A DNA stretch of 64,000 bases from Caldilineaceae bacterium (lineage in GTDB: Bacteria > Chloroflexota > Anaerolineae > Caldilineales > Caldilineaceae). Below the pieces are notes generated by a model, which was given only the letters and a program-made list of their open reading frames with translations, searched no databases and was not told the DNA's origin. The stretch spans positions 101,480 to 165,479 of the forward strand of contig JALHQH010000026.1 of NCBI GenBank assembly GCA_022842065.1, read 5' to 3'. The translations under genes were made by a program, and so were the position numbers. Positions 1 to 9,700 of this stretch are shown in pieces. The first letter of the stretch is position 1. Each line of letters begins with the position of its first letter.

Positions 1-263
1 TCGCGCCGCAGTTCGTCAATCGATTGGGGTTGTTCGGTGCGGGTGCGGATGCGCGCAAGGGTCGCCAACAGGCGCTCGGCATTGGCAGGCGAACGAAGGA
101 GGTGTACAGTCTCAAGCAGACTAGCAAGTTCGTCGGCAGCAATCAGGGCAACGTCATCCTCATCACGCCGTTGAATGATCACAATCTCGCGGTCGTTTGT
201 GACTGTTGTCAGCAACGTGGCCAGCTGGGCTCGGGCTTGGGTATAGGTTGTTTGAATTGTCAC
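1..263 (-). CDS. Phd/YefM-family type II antitoxin, C-terminus cut by window edge
   Basis: Reading the minus strand from a GTG at 263 gives about 87 residues that run off the left edge of the window. The segment contains the patterns DREIVIIQRRDEDDVALIAA and DELASLLET, followed by HLLRSPANAERLL. These are the hallmark of YefM antitoxins (DNA-binding N-terminal half, then the toxin-neutralising tail). A ribosome binding site AAGGAG stands 7 bases before the GTG. YefM proteins bind their own promoter and pair with a YoeB-type mRNA interferase, whose gene would lie to the left of the window and is not visible here. The palindrome at 359-385 fits its operator. The family call is firm; the presence of a toxin is inferred. 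Confidence 0.8.
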   Translation of the reverse strand, partial: MTIQTTYTQARAQLATLLTTVTNDREIVIIQRRDEDDVALIAADELASLLETVHLLRSPANAERLLATLARIRTRTEQPQSIDELRR

Positions 264-358
264 TACAATGCTCCTTACAGACGAGCCAAATAAGTATGGC
301 ACATATTCAGCTTTCATCACAGTAGCGATGCTGGGCTATGTTTATTGGCGGTATCTAA

Positions 359-385
359 TAGTTGTACAGACATACTGTACAACTA
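359..385. promoter_or_regulatory. Palindromic operator with two TGTACA hexamers, upstream of the yefM-like gene
   Basis: Perfect 11-bp inverted repeat (TAGTTGTACAG / CTGTACAACTA) with a 5-base spacer ACATA. Each arm holds a TGTACA hexamer (363-368 and 376-381). In E. coli the YefM-YoeB complex binds palindromes with a TGTACA core, so this is probably the autoregulatory operator of the antitoxin gene that starts about 95 bases away. A clear -35/-10 pair was not found. Confidence 0.65.
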
Positions 386-439
386 AGGAGGATGCTCTGT
401 CAAGCTGAAGTGTGGCCCAACAAAAAACGACATGTTCTT

Positions 440-967
440 TCAAAACGGTTCCCCCGCCCGCAACGCGATCCCATAGAGCCAGAGCTCTTCGGTGGCCTCC
501 CCCAGCCGAACCAACCCTTCCTCCCGCATCCCCAGCCTTCCCAGTAAGCGCACCGACCGCGCATTATCCGGCTTGACAATCGCAACCACGCGCGCCAAGC
601 CAAGTGTATCCCGGCAGTAGGCAAGGGTTGCGGCGGCGGCTTCGTACATCAGCCCCTGGCCTTCGTAACGCGCAAGGAGGGCGAAGCCAATATCCACGTC
701 GTTGAGCGTCTCCCGTTTGAGCAGACCACAGATGCCGATGAGGGTGCCGTCGGTTTTGCGTTCCACGGCGTAGAGGCCAAAGCCATGTTGGCGATAGGCG
801 GCGAGAGGGACGGTCTCGATGTAGGTGACCGCGGCGGCTAACGAATCGACGCCGCGGTCACCGATGTACCGTTTCCAGGCGGGTTGATTGATGAGTTCGT
901 AGATAAATTCAGCATCATTGAGGGTAAAGGAGCGGAGGATCAGCCGCTCCGTTTCAAGGACTTTCAC
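440..967 (-). CDS. GNAT-family N-acetyltransferase (RimJ/RimL type)
   Basis: 175 residues, the normal length of a single GNAT domain. It begins ETERLILRSFTLNDAEFIYE, the standard opening of RimJ/RimL-like acetyltransferases, and the later segment VNxxDIGFALL-like strand plus ARYEGQGLMYEAA forms the acetyl-CoA pyrophosphate-binding loop region. The C-terminal NARSVRLLGRLGMREEG matches the conserved 'N..S.rll.klGF' motif. The family uses acetyl-CoA to acetylate protein N-termini or small amines; the substrate cannot be told here. The start is a GTG preceded by GGAGA at a good distance. It is monocistronic in appearance, 3' to nothing obvious and convergent with no neighbour. Confidence 0.85.
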   Translation of the reverse strand: MKVLETERLILRSFTLNDAEFIYELINQPAWKRYIGDRGVDSLAAAVTYIETVPLAAYRQHGFGLYAVERKTDGTLIGICGLLKRETLNDVDIGFALLARYEGQGLMYEAAAATLAYCRDTLGLARVVAIVKPDNARSVRLLGRLGMREEGLVRLGEATEELWLYGIALRAGEPF

Positions 968-1047
968 TGGATATCTCCATGAACTGTGCTACTACACTGT
1001 CAGGAAAATTTTATTAGTTTAATAGGGTGGCGTGTAGCGCGGATCAA

Positions 1048-1099
1048 GTCACGGAGTGACGGTAGATGGTAGATGGTAGCCGCAGGTTTCAACCTGCGG
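1048..1099. repeat. Two small hairpins between iron permease remnant and GNAT gene
   Basis: GTCAC-gga-GTGAC (1048-1060) is followed by CCGCAGGTT-tc-AACCTGCGG (1080-1099). They lie 3' of the iron permease remnant (minus strand) and could end its transcript, but no U-run follows, so a repeat element is as likely. Confidence 0.5.
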
Positions 1100-1153
1100 G
1101 TCTCGCAATGGCTTGGATTGCGTATAGTCATACGCGTGCGGTCCCCGCAAACC

Positions 1154-1579
1154 CTACTCCTCCACCTCAACCACCAGGGTATCCAGCACCCCGCGACTGC
1201 GCCCCTCGCGCGCGTTTTCGGCCAACTTCTCATAGTTGGCACGCAGGCGGTCCAACTCGACCTCGTCCAACTCTTACAGGTCGAGCAGGGCGTTGTGGGC
1301 ACCGTTGACGGCGCGGAGCAACTCGTCGAGTTTGAGTTGCATCGCTTCGCTGTCGCGGTTCTGCGTATTCTGGATCAGGAAGACCATGAGAAAGGTGACG
1401 ATGGTGGTGCTGGTGTTGATCACCAGTTGCCAGGTGTCGCTAAAGCCAAACAAGGGGCCGGTAACCGCCCAGACGATGATCACCGCGACCGCAAGTAAAA
1501 AGGTGGCCGGGCGGCCCGTCGTACGCGCTGCCCACTTGGCAAAAGTGGTAAACCAACTGTTCGATTTTGCTGGTCGCAT
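1154..1579 (-). pseudogene. Low-affinity iron permease family protein, interrupted by an in-frame TAA
   Basis: The first 101 codons (1579 to 1274) encode two membrane helices and the family pattern QNTQNRDSEAMQLKLDELL, typical of the low-affinity iron permease family (PF04120). Translation then meets TAA at 1276-1274, directly after ALLDL. Beyond the stop the same frame continues for 39 codons (ELDEVELDRLRANYEKL ... TLVVEVEE) and ends at a TAG at 1154. This is the expected family C-terminus, which normally reads ...LEELD. One base change (GAA to TAA) explains the break. A strong AAGGAG precedes the ATG. The missing part is cytoplasmic, so the truncated membrane part might still be made. A sequencing error is possible. 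Confidence 0.75.
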
Positions 1580-1593
1580 GGTTGCTCCTTGAT

Positions 1594-1666
1594 AGAACGC
1601 GGATTTAGCGGATTTGGCAGATTTGCGCTGATTTTATCCGCGTTCATCCGCCAAATCCGCGTTCCA
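1594..1666. repeat. Imperfect hairpin of the AACGCGGATT family, copy 1
   Basis: GAACGCGGATTTagcGGAT on the left is matched by ATCCGCcaAATCCGCGTTC on the right. It sits between the start of the iron permease gene and the stop codon of the large GT39 gene, 11 bases from that stop. Relatives are at 6631-6757 and 39678-39746. Confidence 0.7.
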
Positions 1667-1677
1667 TTGCTATCTGC

Positions 1678-4600
1678 CTATCCAAGATCTGCCTCAATGA
1701 CGTATAGCCCGCCGCCGACGGTATCGACAAACCAGATGTGGCCCAACTCGTCGACGGCGATGCCGATGGGCTTGACGATGTTGCCGTTGGCGGGCAGGAC
1801 GGACCAGTTGCCGGTCTCTTCGCCCAGCCCCATACGCTCGCTGATCAGGAAAGGTTCGGGTTTGCTCAGGTAGAGATAGCCATTGGGGGCCACGGCCAGG
1901 TGCGAACTGTCCACTGTATTCGCCACGGGGATATCCCAGGCGAAACTACGTTGACCGGTTGCCTCAAAGCGGATCAACTTGTGTAGCCCAGCATCGGTGA
2001 CAAAGATCGCACCATCATTACCCACCACGACATCGACCGGTTGGCTGGGCTCGCCTGGGGCAATTGCGATCTCTTGGCCGATCTCACCGGCCGCATTGAT
2101 CGCGACGATCCGTCCGCCTGGGGTGTTGGCAATCCAGATTACGCCTTGGCGATCGATGCCAATACCGCGCGACCGGCCGATCACCCCTTGATCAGCGGGG
2201 ACATCCCCAATGTAGGTGCCGGCGGCATCAAAGTGGGCGAGCCGTTCGGCGCTGGGGTCGAGGACAAAGAGCTCGCCGTCGGGGTTGACGGCCAGGTCAA
2301 ACGGCTCGATAAATGGTGTCGGCGGCTCGAGTTGACCTAAGGTTTCGCCGTCCGGCGAGAGGATCACCACCCGTTGGTTCCCCGTGTCCGCCACATAAAG
2401 CCGGTTATCGGGACCAACGGCGACCCCCTTGGGCGCATTGAAGCCGTCGGCCACCAAACGAATGTTGCCGCTCAGTGTTTGGTTCGCCACAGGGACGGGC
2501 GCGACCGGTGCATTGGGGTTAAAGGTCAATTGCGCCAGGTCGGGCAGCTCGATCCGCTCATAGTTGCCCTGGGGCGGGAAAAGTACCTCCGCGGGAATCG
2601 GCTGTTGACCGCTAAAGGGCGGCGTCCAGTAAAGGTTGATATGGGTATGGTCGGTGCGGTCGGCAAAGCGCAGCCGAATGTCGTGCAACCCTGCGCTCAG
2701 CTCAATACTACCTTCCTCGTATTGGTTGGGAATCGGGGTGGCGGTAAGCTGCTGTTCATTGATAAAGAGCACAGCTTCATCAATCGATTCCAGCCCAAAG
2801 CGATAAATGCCGGCCTCGGGAATCGCAATTTTGCCCGTCCATTCCACCGTATAGGGACGGGGGAGGATGGGGATATGAAAGTAGAGGTTGAGCTGTGGAT
2901 CGATGCGCGCTAAGGTCTCCGGCCCTTGCCAGTCGCCGTTATTGTAATATTTACCCAACAGCCCGTTGCTTGTGACTGGGGCCACATAGAGCGCCGTCGG
3001 TGGAACAATCTCTGGGCCGCCATCCGGGGAGCGCCAGGCCAAACTGACCGGGCCTTCACCGCCCACCGCGCGTAGACGCAAGGTGTGTTTGCCCTCTGCC
3101 AACATCAGCGCCGTGTTAACTGCGCCCGTGCCGCTGAGGACCACGCGCTCACCAATTGCCAATTCGGTCTGCGCCGGCCCTTGGCTAAAGAATTGGTGCA
3201 TGCCATAGGTGCTAACATCGAGCACGCCCTCCCACTCGACGCTAAAGGGCAGGGGCAATGGGGCCTGACTTGGCCACTCGGCCTGCACTGTGCGCTCGTG
3301 GCGCGCCACGACCGGTTCTGCTGACCAGTCTTCGTTCGCATAGTAACGGGCATTCAAACCTTGGACACTGGTGAGATCATTTTGGGTCAAATAAGCGTAA
3401 TAGAGCACGGTCGGGCCACCGGCGGGAGGGGTGAATTCTTCAAAGTGGGCGTTGGGGTAATAATGTTTGGCCTCTTCAAAGATGACGCGACTGTCGGCAT
3501 TGGTGATCAGCGCCACATTTTTGTCGGTGGGCCAGGCAATGGGCAGGTGATCGGTGGTCTCGAGTCGACGGTAGGGTTGGGTGCCGCGCGCAATAAAATT
3601 CAGAGTGGGGTGGCCATGAAAATAGGAGATGACATAAGGTTCGGTCGTTTCGTCCAGGTCGCGCAGCAGATTGGCCGTCAGCGTTTCGGGGGTAGAGAAG
3701 GCATTCCAGACGGCAAAGTCGTTGGCTTGGCGGTAGAAATAATCATTGAAATTCGTGTAGCCAATTGAGAGCAATAAGAGGACCAGGGGGGCGATTAAGA
3801 TCCCCCGATAGCGGGCGCCGCCACTGTTGCGCCAAGCGCGCCACAACGCATGGAGGGGCACCAACGCCAGCAGATAGACCGCCGGCTGTGTGCCAATTGC
3901 GCGCAGCGATTGCGGCGCTTCAAAGCCCAGCGAGAGAATGCCCCCCAGCAACATGATCCCAAACCAGAGCAGCAGCAGCAGGGCACGCGGTCGCCAAAAG
4001 CGTACCAGCGAGAGGGCCAGCCCCAGTACCAAGAGGGTGGCCAGCCAGGGATCCAGCATCGGTTCGCCGGGCAAGTTATGCCGCCCATTTGGATCACCAC
4101 TGGCATTGAACATCAGCAGATGTTTGCGTGTATTTTCCCCGATCAGCGGCAGATATTGGCAACGGGTGGCCCACGCGGGCGAAAGCTGGTCACAGAATTG
4201 CTGAATTGCCGGGGGCAAGGTGCCGGCCGGTGCTTTTTCGGCAAAAATCGAAGTTTTGTTGGTCCGGGCAAAGTAGACATCGGGCTTGGTATAGGCAAAG
4301 GTCGCGATGGGCATCACCACCAGGGTCGCAACCACCACGGTCAGTAACATCCCCGACCAGGTGCGGCGCAAGAAGCCCCGTTGCAGCAGGGTCATCAACA
4401 GCCAAAAGAGTAAGACGACCCCAATAAAGAGTTGAAAGGCGACATAAAAGCAGAGGCCCAGGCCCAACGTTACCCCGGCCAGTGCATAATCCGCATAGCG
4501 CCCGCGCCGAAAGGCCCGCAAGAGTAGACCAATCGCGAGCAGTTCAAAGAAAGGGGTGCTAATGTTATACATCCCAATCCGGCTAAAATTGACACTCCAA

Positions 4601-5490
4601 CGCGCCACCGCTACGATAAAGGCCAACACCAAACCCCAGCCCCGGCCAAACAATTCACGGCCGGCCAGGTAGGCGGCCCCAACCATGGCCACTCCCATTA
4701 GCACGCTCACCAGCCGGATCGATTGGGTGGAGACTTCGATGTAGTGAAAAAAGAAGGCAATTAAATAGAGATAGTGGGCCGGGATATTGATCGATCCTTC
4801 AAAGATCGGTCGATAATTGGGATCTTCCAAAATCCTTAACGCCAACAGACCGGCTTCGGCTTCGTCATACCAGGTGCCAAAGGGTAATTCGGCAAAACGC
4901 CAGAGCCGCATAAAAAGGGCGAGCGCCACAATCGCCAGCAGTAGGCCAATGCGCCACCAGCGTCCGGCGCCCGGCGCTTGGCCCGCTTCCGCCGCCGGCT
5001 CATCCGTTGTGTTATCGTCTGGACGTGGGGGCGTTTGCCGTTGAGCACCCCAGTCCAACAGAAAGCCAAAGAGGACGATCAGCAGCAAACTGGCCAGATG
5101 CAGCCACCACGCTGACATGGCCGGGCGTTCGACGTTCAGCTGAAAGGTGCGCAGGGACCAATAGGCCGCCCCCACTGCCAACAGCCCTGGCAGCAGCCGC
5201 CAGAGCAAGCTCCACCCGCCACGTCCGCCCACGCGCGTCGCGACCGGCAGGGGCAGACGCAATTGCTGGCGAAACGGGATCACAAAGAGGAGAATTGCCA
5301 CCCCATACAACAGGGCCGCTTCTTGTGAATGACCCGCATCAAGTTGCCCCTGCGCCAGATAGGCGAGGAGCAATGTACCCAACCCCAGGACAAAAGCGCG
5401 AAAAAGCGGTACATGGTGAGTTGGCACCCGCATGCGTTGCTTCACACTGACTGAGGGCACAGCGTGGATCGTATCGATTTTTTCAAGCAT
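1678..5490 (-). CDS. GT-C glycosyltransferase (GT39/PMT-like) with two PA14 domains and NHL propeller
   Basis: 1270 residues. An N-terminal polytopic part (to about residue 600) carries the acidic loop motif WYDEAEAGLLA after the first long membrane region, as in dolichyl-phosphate-mannose protein mannosyltransferases and ArnT-like GT-C enzymes. Two PA14-like lectin modules follow, at about 708-830 (GLNARYYANEDW) and 842-960 (GLLGKYYNNGDW), which in other proteins bind carbohydrate. From about 1007 there are NHL repeats (APKGVAVGPDNRLYVADTGN, and similar), forming an extracytoplasmic beta-propeller. It is last in the minus-strand block; only 3 bases separate it from the peptidase gene, implying translational coupling. 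Expected role: transfer of a sugar from a lipid carrier to a surface acceptor, with the C-terminal modules holding the glycan or target. Donor and acceptor are unknown. Confidence 0.8.
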   Translation of the reverse strand: MLEKIDTIHAVPSVSVKQRMRVPTHHVPLFRAFVLGLGTLLLAYLAQGQLDAGHSQEAALLYGVAILLFVIPFRQQLRLPLPVATRVGGRGGWSLLWRLLPGLLAVGAAYWSLRTFQLNVERPAMSAWWLHLASLLLIVLFGFLLDWGAQRQTPPRPDDNTTDEPAAEAGQAPGAGRWWRIGLLLAIVALALFMRLWRFAELPFGTWYDEAEAGLLALRILEDPNYRPIFEGSINIPAHYLYLIAFFFHYIEVSTQSIRLVSVLMGVAMVGAAYLAGRELFGRGWGLVLAFIVAVARWSVNFSRIGMYNISTPFFELLAIGLLLRAFRRGRYADYALAGVTLGLGLCFYVAFQLFIGVVLLFWLLMTLLQRGFLRRTWSGMLLTVVVATLVVMPIATFAYTKPDVYFARTNKTSIFAEKAPAGTLPPAIQQFCDQLSPAWATRCQYLPLIGENTRKHLLMFNASGDPNGRHNLPGEPMLDPWLATLLVLGLALSLVRFWRPRALLLLLWFGIMLLGGILSLGFEAPQSLRAIGTQPAVYLLALVPLHALWRAWRNSGGARYRGILIAPLVLLLLSIGYTNFNDYFYRQANDFAVWNAFSTPETLTANLLRDLDETTEPYVISYFHGHPTLNFIARGTQPYRRLETTDHLPIAWPTDKNVALITNADSRVIFEEAKHYYPNAHFEEFTPPAGGPTVLYYAYLTQNDLTSVQGLNARYYANEDWSAEPVVARHERTVQAEWPSQAPLPLPFSVEWEGVLDVSTYGMHQFFSQGPAQTELAIGERVVLSGTGAVNTALMLAEGKHTLRLRAVGGEGPVSLAWRSPDGGPEIVPPTALYVAPVTSNGLLGKYYNNGDWQGPETLARIDPQLNLYFHIPILPRPYTVEWTGKIAIPEAGIYRFGLESIDEAVLFINEQQLTATPIPNQYEEGSIELSAGLHDIRLRFADRTDHTHINLYWTPPFSGQQPIPAEVLFPPQGNYERIELPDLAQLTFNPNAPVAPVPVANQTLSGNIRLVADGFNAPKGVAVGPDNRLYVADTGNQRVVILSPDGETLGQLEPPTPFIEPFDLAVNPDGELFVLDPSAERLAHFDAAGTYIGDVPADQGVIGRSRGIGIDRQGVIWIANTPGGRIVAINAAGEIGQEIAIAPGEPSQPVDVVVGNDGAIFVTDAGLHKLIRFEATGQRSFAWDIPVANTVDSSHLAVAPNGYLYLSKPEPFLISERMGLGEETGNWSVLPANGNIVKPIGIAVDELGHIWFVDTVGGGLYVIEADLG

Positions 5491-5493
5491 AGC

Positions 5494-6618
5494 TTATTGC
5501 ACCAGTAATTCAAGTGGATTGGTTAAGCGACCAAAATCACGAATTTCAAAATGGAGATGAGGCCCAGTGCTGTTTCCAGTGGAGCCGACCTGCCCCAAGG
5601 CTTCCCCCTGGGCCACCACCTGCCCTTCCGTGACAAAGAGTTCACTCAGGTGGGCATAGAGCGTAATATAGTCGATGTTGTGGTCGATGATCACAAAGAG
5701 CCCATAGCCCTGGTTATTCCAGCCGGCTCGTACCACGACCCCACGGTCAGCGGCGGTGACCACCGTGCCGGCCGGTGCGGCAATATCAATCGCCCGGTGA
5801 TCATAGCGATACGGTTGGGTGAGCCAACCGGCCAGCGGCCAGGCAAAATTACCGCTGCCATAGGGCCAATTTTGTGGCACCGCCCCCGGCTGGCCGGCCG
5901 GCACAATCGCCCGATTTTCGCTGCGCCGCTGGTGTTCGGCAAAGGGGCCACCGACAGCCAATGCGACAAAGGGCGAGGTGTTCAGCGGCTGGCCCAACAT
6001 CCAGGTGAGAAAATCATCGGTGTCGGTGCTGATAGTACCGAGAGTGGCTTGCCTGTCCCCTGGCTGGCTGCCTGGGGTCAAATCAATGCGCAGATAGTGG
6101 CCGGCGGTCAAGGTCACGGCCGCTAGCGGCGTTGTTTGCAGACCATTCCAGGGCAACCCATAGATCGCAGCCGCTGCTACCCCATAGTGTGTACTAATCG
6201 CCGCCAGTGTTTCGCCCACTTGCACTTGATGACAGAGGATCGTTGCTGTGGGAATCTCCAACTGATCCCCAATTACCAGTGGTTGGTTGACTTGAAAGGT
6301 GGGGGCAACGGCACAGGGCATCTTGGCCAGATCAATGCCCACTTCCAGGGCAATGGTCAGCAGTGTATCACCTGCTTGTACGGTGTAACGCGGTTGCGCA
6401 CTCTGTTCATGATAGCCGACTGTGTTCTCCCCACTCATCGTGCCGACAGGTGTACCCACCACTGGTGTCGGCGTGCTGATCGCATCCAGGGTAATAATCG
6501 TGTCTTGCCCTAAGGGCGCTGCCTGCCCAGCTCGTGCTCCCCAGAGCAAAAACACCACACTCAGCGCACTGAGCAACCCATATAGAATTGGATGCTGCCA
6601 CTGGCGTTGGGTTTGCAT
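5494..6618 (-). CDS. LysM-LysM-M23 peptidoglycan endopeptidase, exported
   Basis: 374 residues with an N-terminal membrane/signal helix (about 12-30). A LysM module starts near residue 78 (YTVQAGDTLLTIALEVG) and a second near 129 (HQVQVGETLAAISTHYG); these bind peptidoglycan or related glycans. The C-terminal third is an M23 (LytM/lysostaphin-type) zinc peptidase: the HRAIDIAAP segment supplies the H...D ligands and HLHFEIRD supplies the HxH pair. All metal ligands expected for an active enzyme are present. It lies inside the glycosyltransferase block and is coupled to the downstream GT39 gene, so it may open the wall for assembly of the surface structure made by its neighbours. Confidence 0.88.
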   Translation of the reverse strand: MQTQRQWQHPILYGLLSALSVVFLLWGARAGQAAPLGQDTIITLDAISTPTPVVGTPVGTMSGENTVGYHEQSAQPRYTVQAGDTLLTIALEVGIDLAKMPCAVAPTFQVNQPLVIGDQLEIPTATILCHQVQVGETLAAISTHYGVAAAAIYGLPWNGLQTTPLAAVTLTAGHYLRIDLTPGSQPGDRQATLGTISTDTDDFLTWMLGQPLNTSPFVALAVGGPFAEHQRRSENRAIVPAGQPGAVPQNWPYGSGNFAWPLAGWLTQPYRYDHRAIDIAAPAGTVVTAADRGVVVRAGWNNQGYGLFVIIDHNIDYITLYAHLSELFVTEGQVVAQGEALGQVGSTGNSTGPHLHFEIRDFGRLTNPLELLVQ

Positions 6619-6630
6619 GGTGGGTGATTG

Positions 6631-6757
6631 CGCTGTCAGCGGATTTCTGAGAACGGATTGAACGGAAATGCTGAGTGATAATCGGTTCTTTAAAGTAATG
6701 GTAGAACGGATACATGTTTGTATCCGTTCAATCCGCTCCCCGAATCCGCTGACAGCG
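6631..6757. repeat. Long imperfect hairpin, AACGCGGATT-like family, copy 2
   Basis: Outer arms CGCTGTCAGCGGATT (6631-6645) and AATCCGCTGACAGCG (6743-6757) are perfect complements. Inside is a second hairpin with 10-bp arms AACGGATACA (6705-6714) and TGTATCCGTT (6719-6728) and a 4-base loop. It fills the gap between two co-directional genes and ends 3 bases from the stop codon of the upstream gene. Confidence 0.75.
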
Positions 6758-6759
6758 TT

Positions 6760-9700
6760 CTACGGTACAGGTTGGAACGCTTGTACCCGATTGTTGTTGG
6801 CATCCGCCACGAGGACCACATCAGTTTCGGGGTCAATTGCAATGCCGGTGGGCAGATCGAAGTTATTGGCCCCGGTGCCAAAGGTGCCAAAGCTGGCCTT
6901 GAGTTGCCCATCTGCGGCGTAGACCACCACTCGGTACAGCTGGGGGTCGGTGGCATAGAGATCGCCGTTGTTGGCCACGGCCAGATAAGGCTTGTTAAAG
7001 ATCTCTTGCGATTCCCAGCCCGGTGCCGGCCACTCTGCTATAAATTCCAATGTGGGGCTCAGCTTTTGAATGCGCCGATTCCAGGTGTCAGCGACATAGA
7101 CGCTGCCATCCTGCGGCGAAACGGCCACGCCGACCGGCTCTTCAAAACGTCCCGTCACCACGCCGCCGCCGCCGATCTGCTGCAACGGCTCCCCCTCGGC
7201 GGTAAAGCGGATAATGCGCTTGTTGCCCGTATCCGCCACCAGCAGATTGCCTTCCAAGTCAATCGCGATGCCACGCGGCCCAAAGAGCGCATTGGCATCG
7301 CCTAACTCGCCGTTGGTGGTGTTGAAGATCCCCCACTTGCGCAGGAAGCGCCCTTCCGCGTCAAAGACCTGAATCCGACCATTCCAGGTATCGGAGACAT
7401 AGATTTGCCCCGCCTGGTCAACCGCTACGCCCCACGGCTCGTTAAACTGCCCATCGCCCAGCGTCAACGGGCCCGCCCCATCCGGATCGGTACAGCTACC
7501 GGCTTCCCCTTCATTCAGGCGACAGGCCGAGCCGAACGCGGTGACATAGGTGCCTTCGCGGTCGAGGACGACAATCCGATTGTTGCCCGAGTCGGCGATG
7601 ACCCGATTTCCGCCCGGCGCAACCGCCAGTTCACGCGGGGTAAAGAGGGCGCGGTCGCCATAGACCCCATTATAGGTCGCCAGCGCCGCCAGATCGATCT
7701 CGTTGGTCCGTGCGATGGTATCGACGGAATTGCTCGTATCAACGACCGGCGCCACCCCTAGATCCCAGATTTGCGTGGCCAGATCGCGGCGGACCCACAT
7801 CTCGAATTCCTTGCGATGGGGCCATTGCGCGAGGTCGCGGTATTTGCTGTAATCATTGGTGTCCCGATAGCGCCGATAGAGGCCGATCTGAAAAATGCGC
7901 TCCCGTTGCTGGGGGTCGGTGACGGCATTCCACAGCCGTTCCCAGGTCATGTTAAAGTAATCCATGTCGGGCCACCAGACGAGGCGATAGGTGCGCTTGA
8001 CATAGTCGCGACTGACGTAGGGCTGCACTTTTGCAAAATTCTCCGGCCCGACGATGATGATCGGTGCGCTCATGCTGTCGCTGCTTGGCGCAGAACCATA
8101 GTACTTGTGATTGGGGTACATGCGCATATACCAACTGAGCGGCCAGGAGCTTTCATTGTCATAGGCGACCACAATGTTACGGCCACCTGCCGTCCGCTCG
8201 CTGATCGAATCGATCTCACGCAGCGCCCGTTTGACATCCGGCGAAGCATGGGCATAAACCAGATACTCGGTTGCCATGTCGAAGTTGATATAGTTGAGCA
8301 TGTAGGAGAAGCGGACCGTCACCACAAAGAGCAGTGCGGTTAAACCAATGAAGAGTAGACGCAGGGCGGAGCGCCAGCGAATGGCTTCCCCCCAGCGCCA
8401 GATCAGATACCCTAAGCCCACCGTCACCACCAGGGCAAGCACCCGTTGCGTCGAGGCCGCGACGGTACTCAGCGAGCGGTCAATCGACGGGGTGGTGCCA
8501 AAAAGGGCCAGCAGGGCAAAGATCAGGGCTGGTGTCACGCCGATCAACCAGACGGCGTAGGTGGCACGCGCTTGCCCCCAATCGACGCGTTGGAGCAGGC
8601 GGCCCAACCACCAGCCACCGACCACACACATGGTCAGCGCAATGTGGACCATCAACCAGGGCATCTTTTCCCCGGCCACCATGTAGGCCAGCCAGGTTGC
8701 GATGACCCACCAGATGCCAAAGACGGCAAAATAGACGCGTACCTGACGCTGGTGACCGGCACTAGCCGCCGGATCCAGTTGGGGCAGCCGCTCTGTGCGC
8801 ACGCCTTCGGGTAGATCCGCGGCGGCGACGGGATCCCATTGCGGTTGGCGAATGAGACGATAGACAATCACCAACATCCCTACGCCACTCAATAGCCAGG
8901 GCAGGAATTCGTAGAGCCCACCCAGCATGAGATAGTAATACCAGGGTTGGCCGCCGCGCGCGACCTCTTGTTGGGCCAACCAGTAACCCAGCGAGCCAAC
9001 AATGCCGGTTGCCAGCCCATTGCGAATATTGGTGAGAAAAGTCGTAAAGAAGATGATCTGAATCACCCAGAAGATGCCCATGATCAGCGCCCAGCCCCGG
9101 AAGCCCACGCGTGTTGCGTCGTCCTCGTCTGTTTCGCTCTCTGCCCCTTGGCCGCCACTTGCTGTGGTTGATTGCGGGGCCATGCCGAACCAGAAATAGG
9201 CCAGCGCGGTTGAAAGGACAAAAAGCAGCAGGACCAGAATTGTGGTTAAGGTCATCTCGCCGGTGGTCCAGCCATTAATATTGTCGAACTTGTCTTTCAG
9301 ATCCCAGCCAAAGGCCAAGGCCAGGAGAAAAGGCGAGACAAAGGGCAGGACGAGTGTCGCCATCAACACGACTAGATCCATGCTCGCATTGCGCCGTAAT
9401 CGCTGCCAGTCGCCAGGGCGCAGTGCCAGGTAGACCAGCACCAGGGCGATGATCGCACCAATGCCCAGCCCAATTAGCCCAAACATCTCCGTGCGGTCAC
9501 TCTGCTGTAACAGGGCTGCGGCTCCATCGCCCGCGTTGGTGGCTTGGTTGGCGAGGTCGCGCGCTTCAATATGCAACCAATACCAGAAGCCGCCGCCAAA
9601 GGCAACCGGCGCAACGGCGCGCCAGAGCTTGGCCCCAATGATCTGCCAAACGGCTAAGCCGGCAAAGAACATGCCCATGATCGCGCCATTCATGTAATGG

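Noticed and set aside
1000..1302. 100-residue minus-strand reading frame
   Set aside because: It is a shifted frame over the end of the iron permease gene; the in-frame continuation of that gene across the TAA fits the protein family, this one does not.
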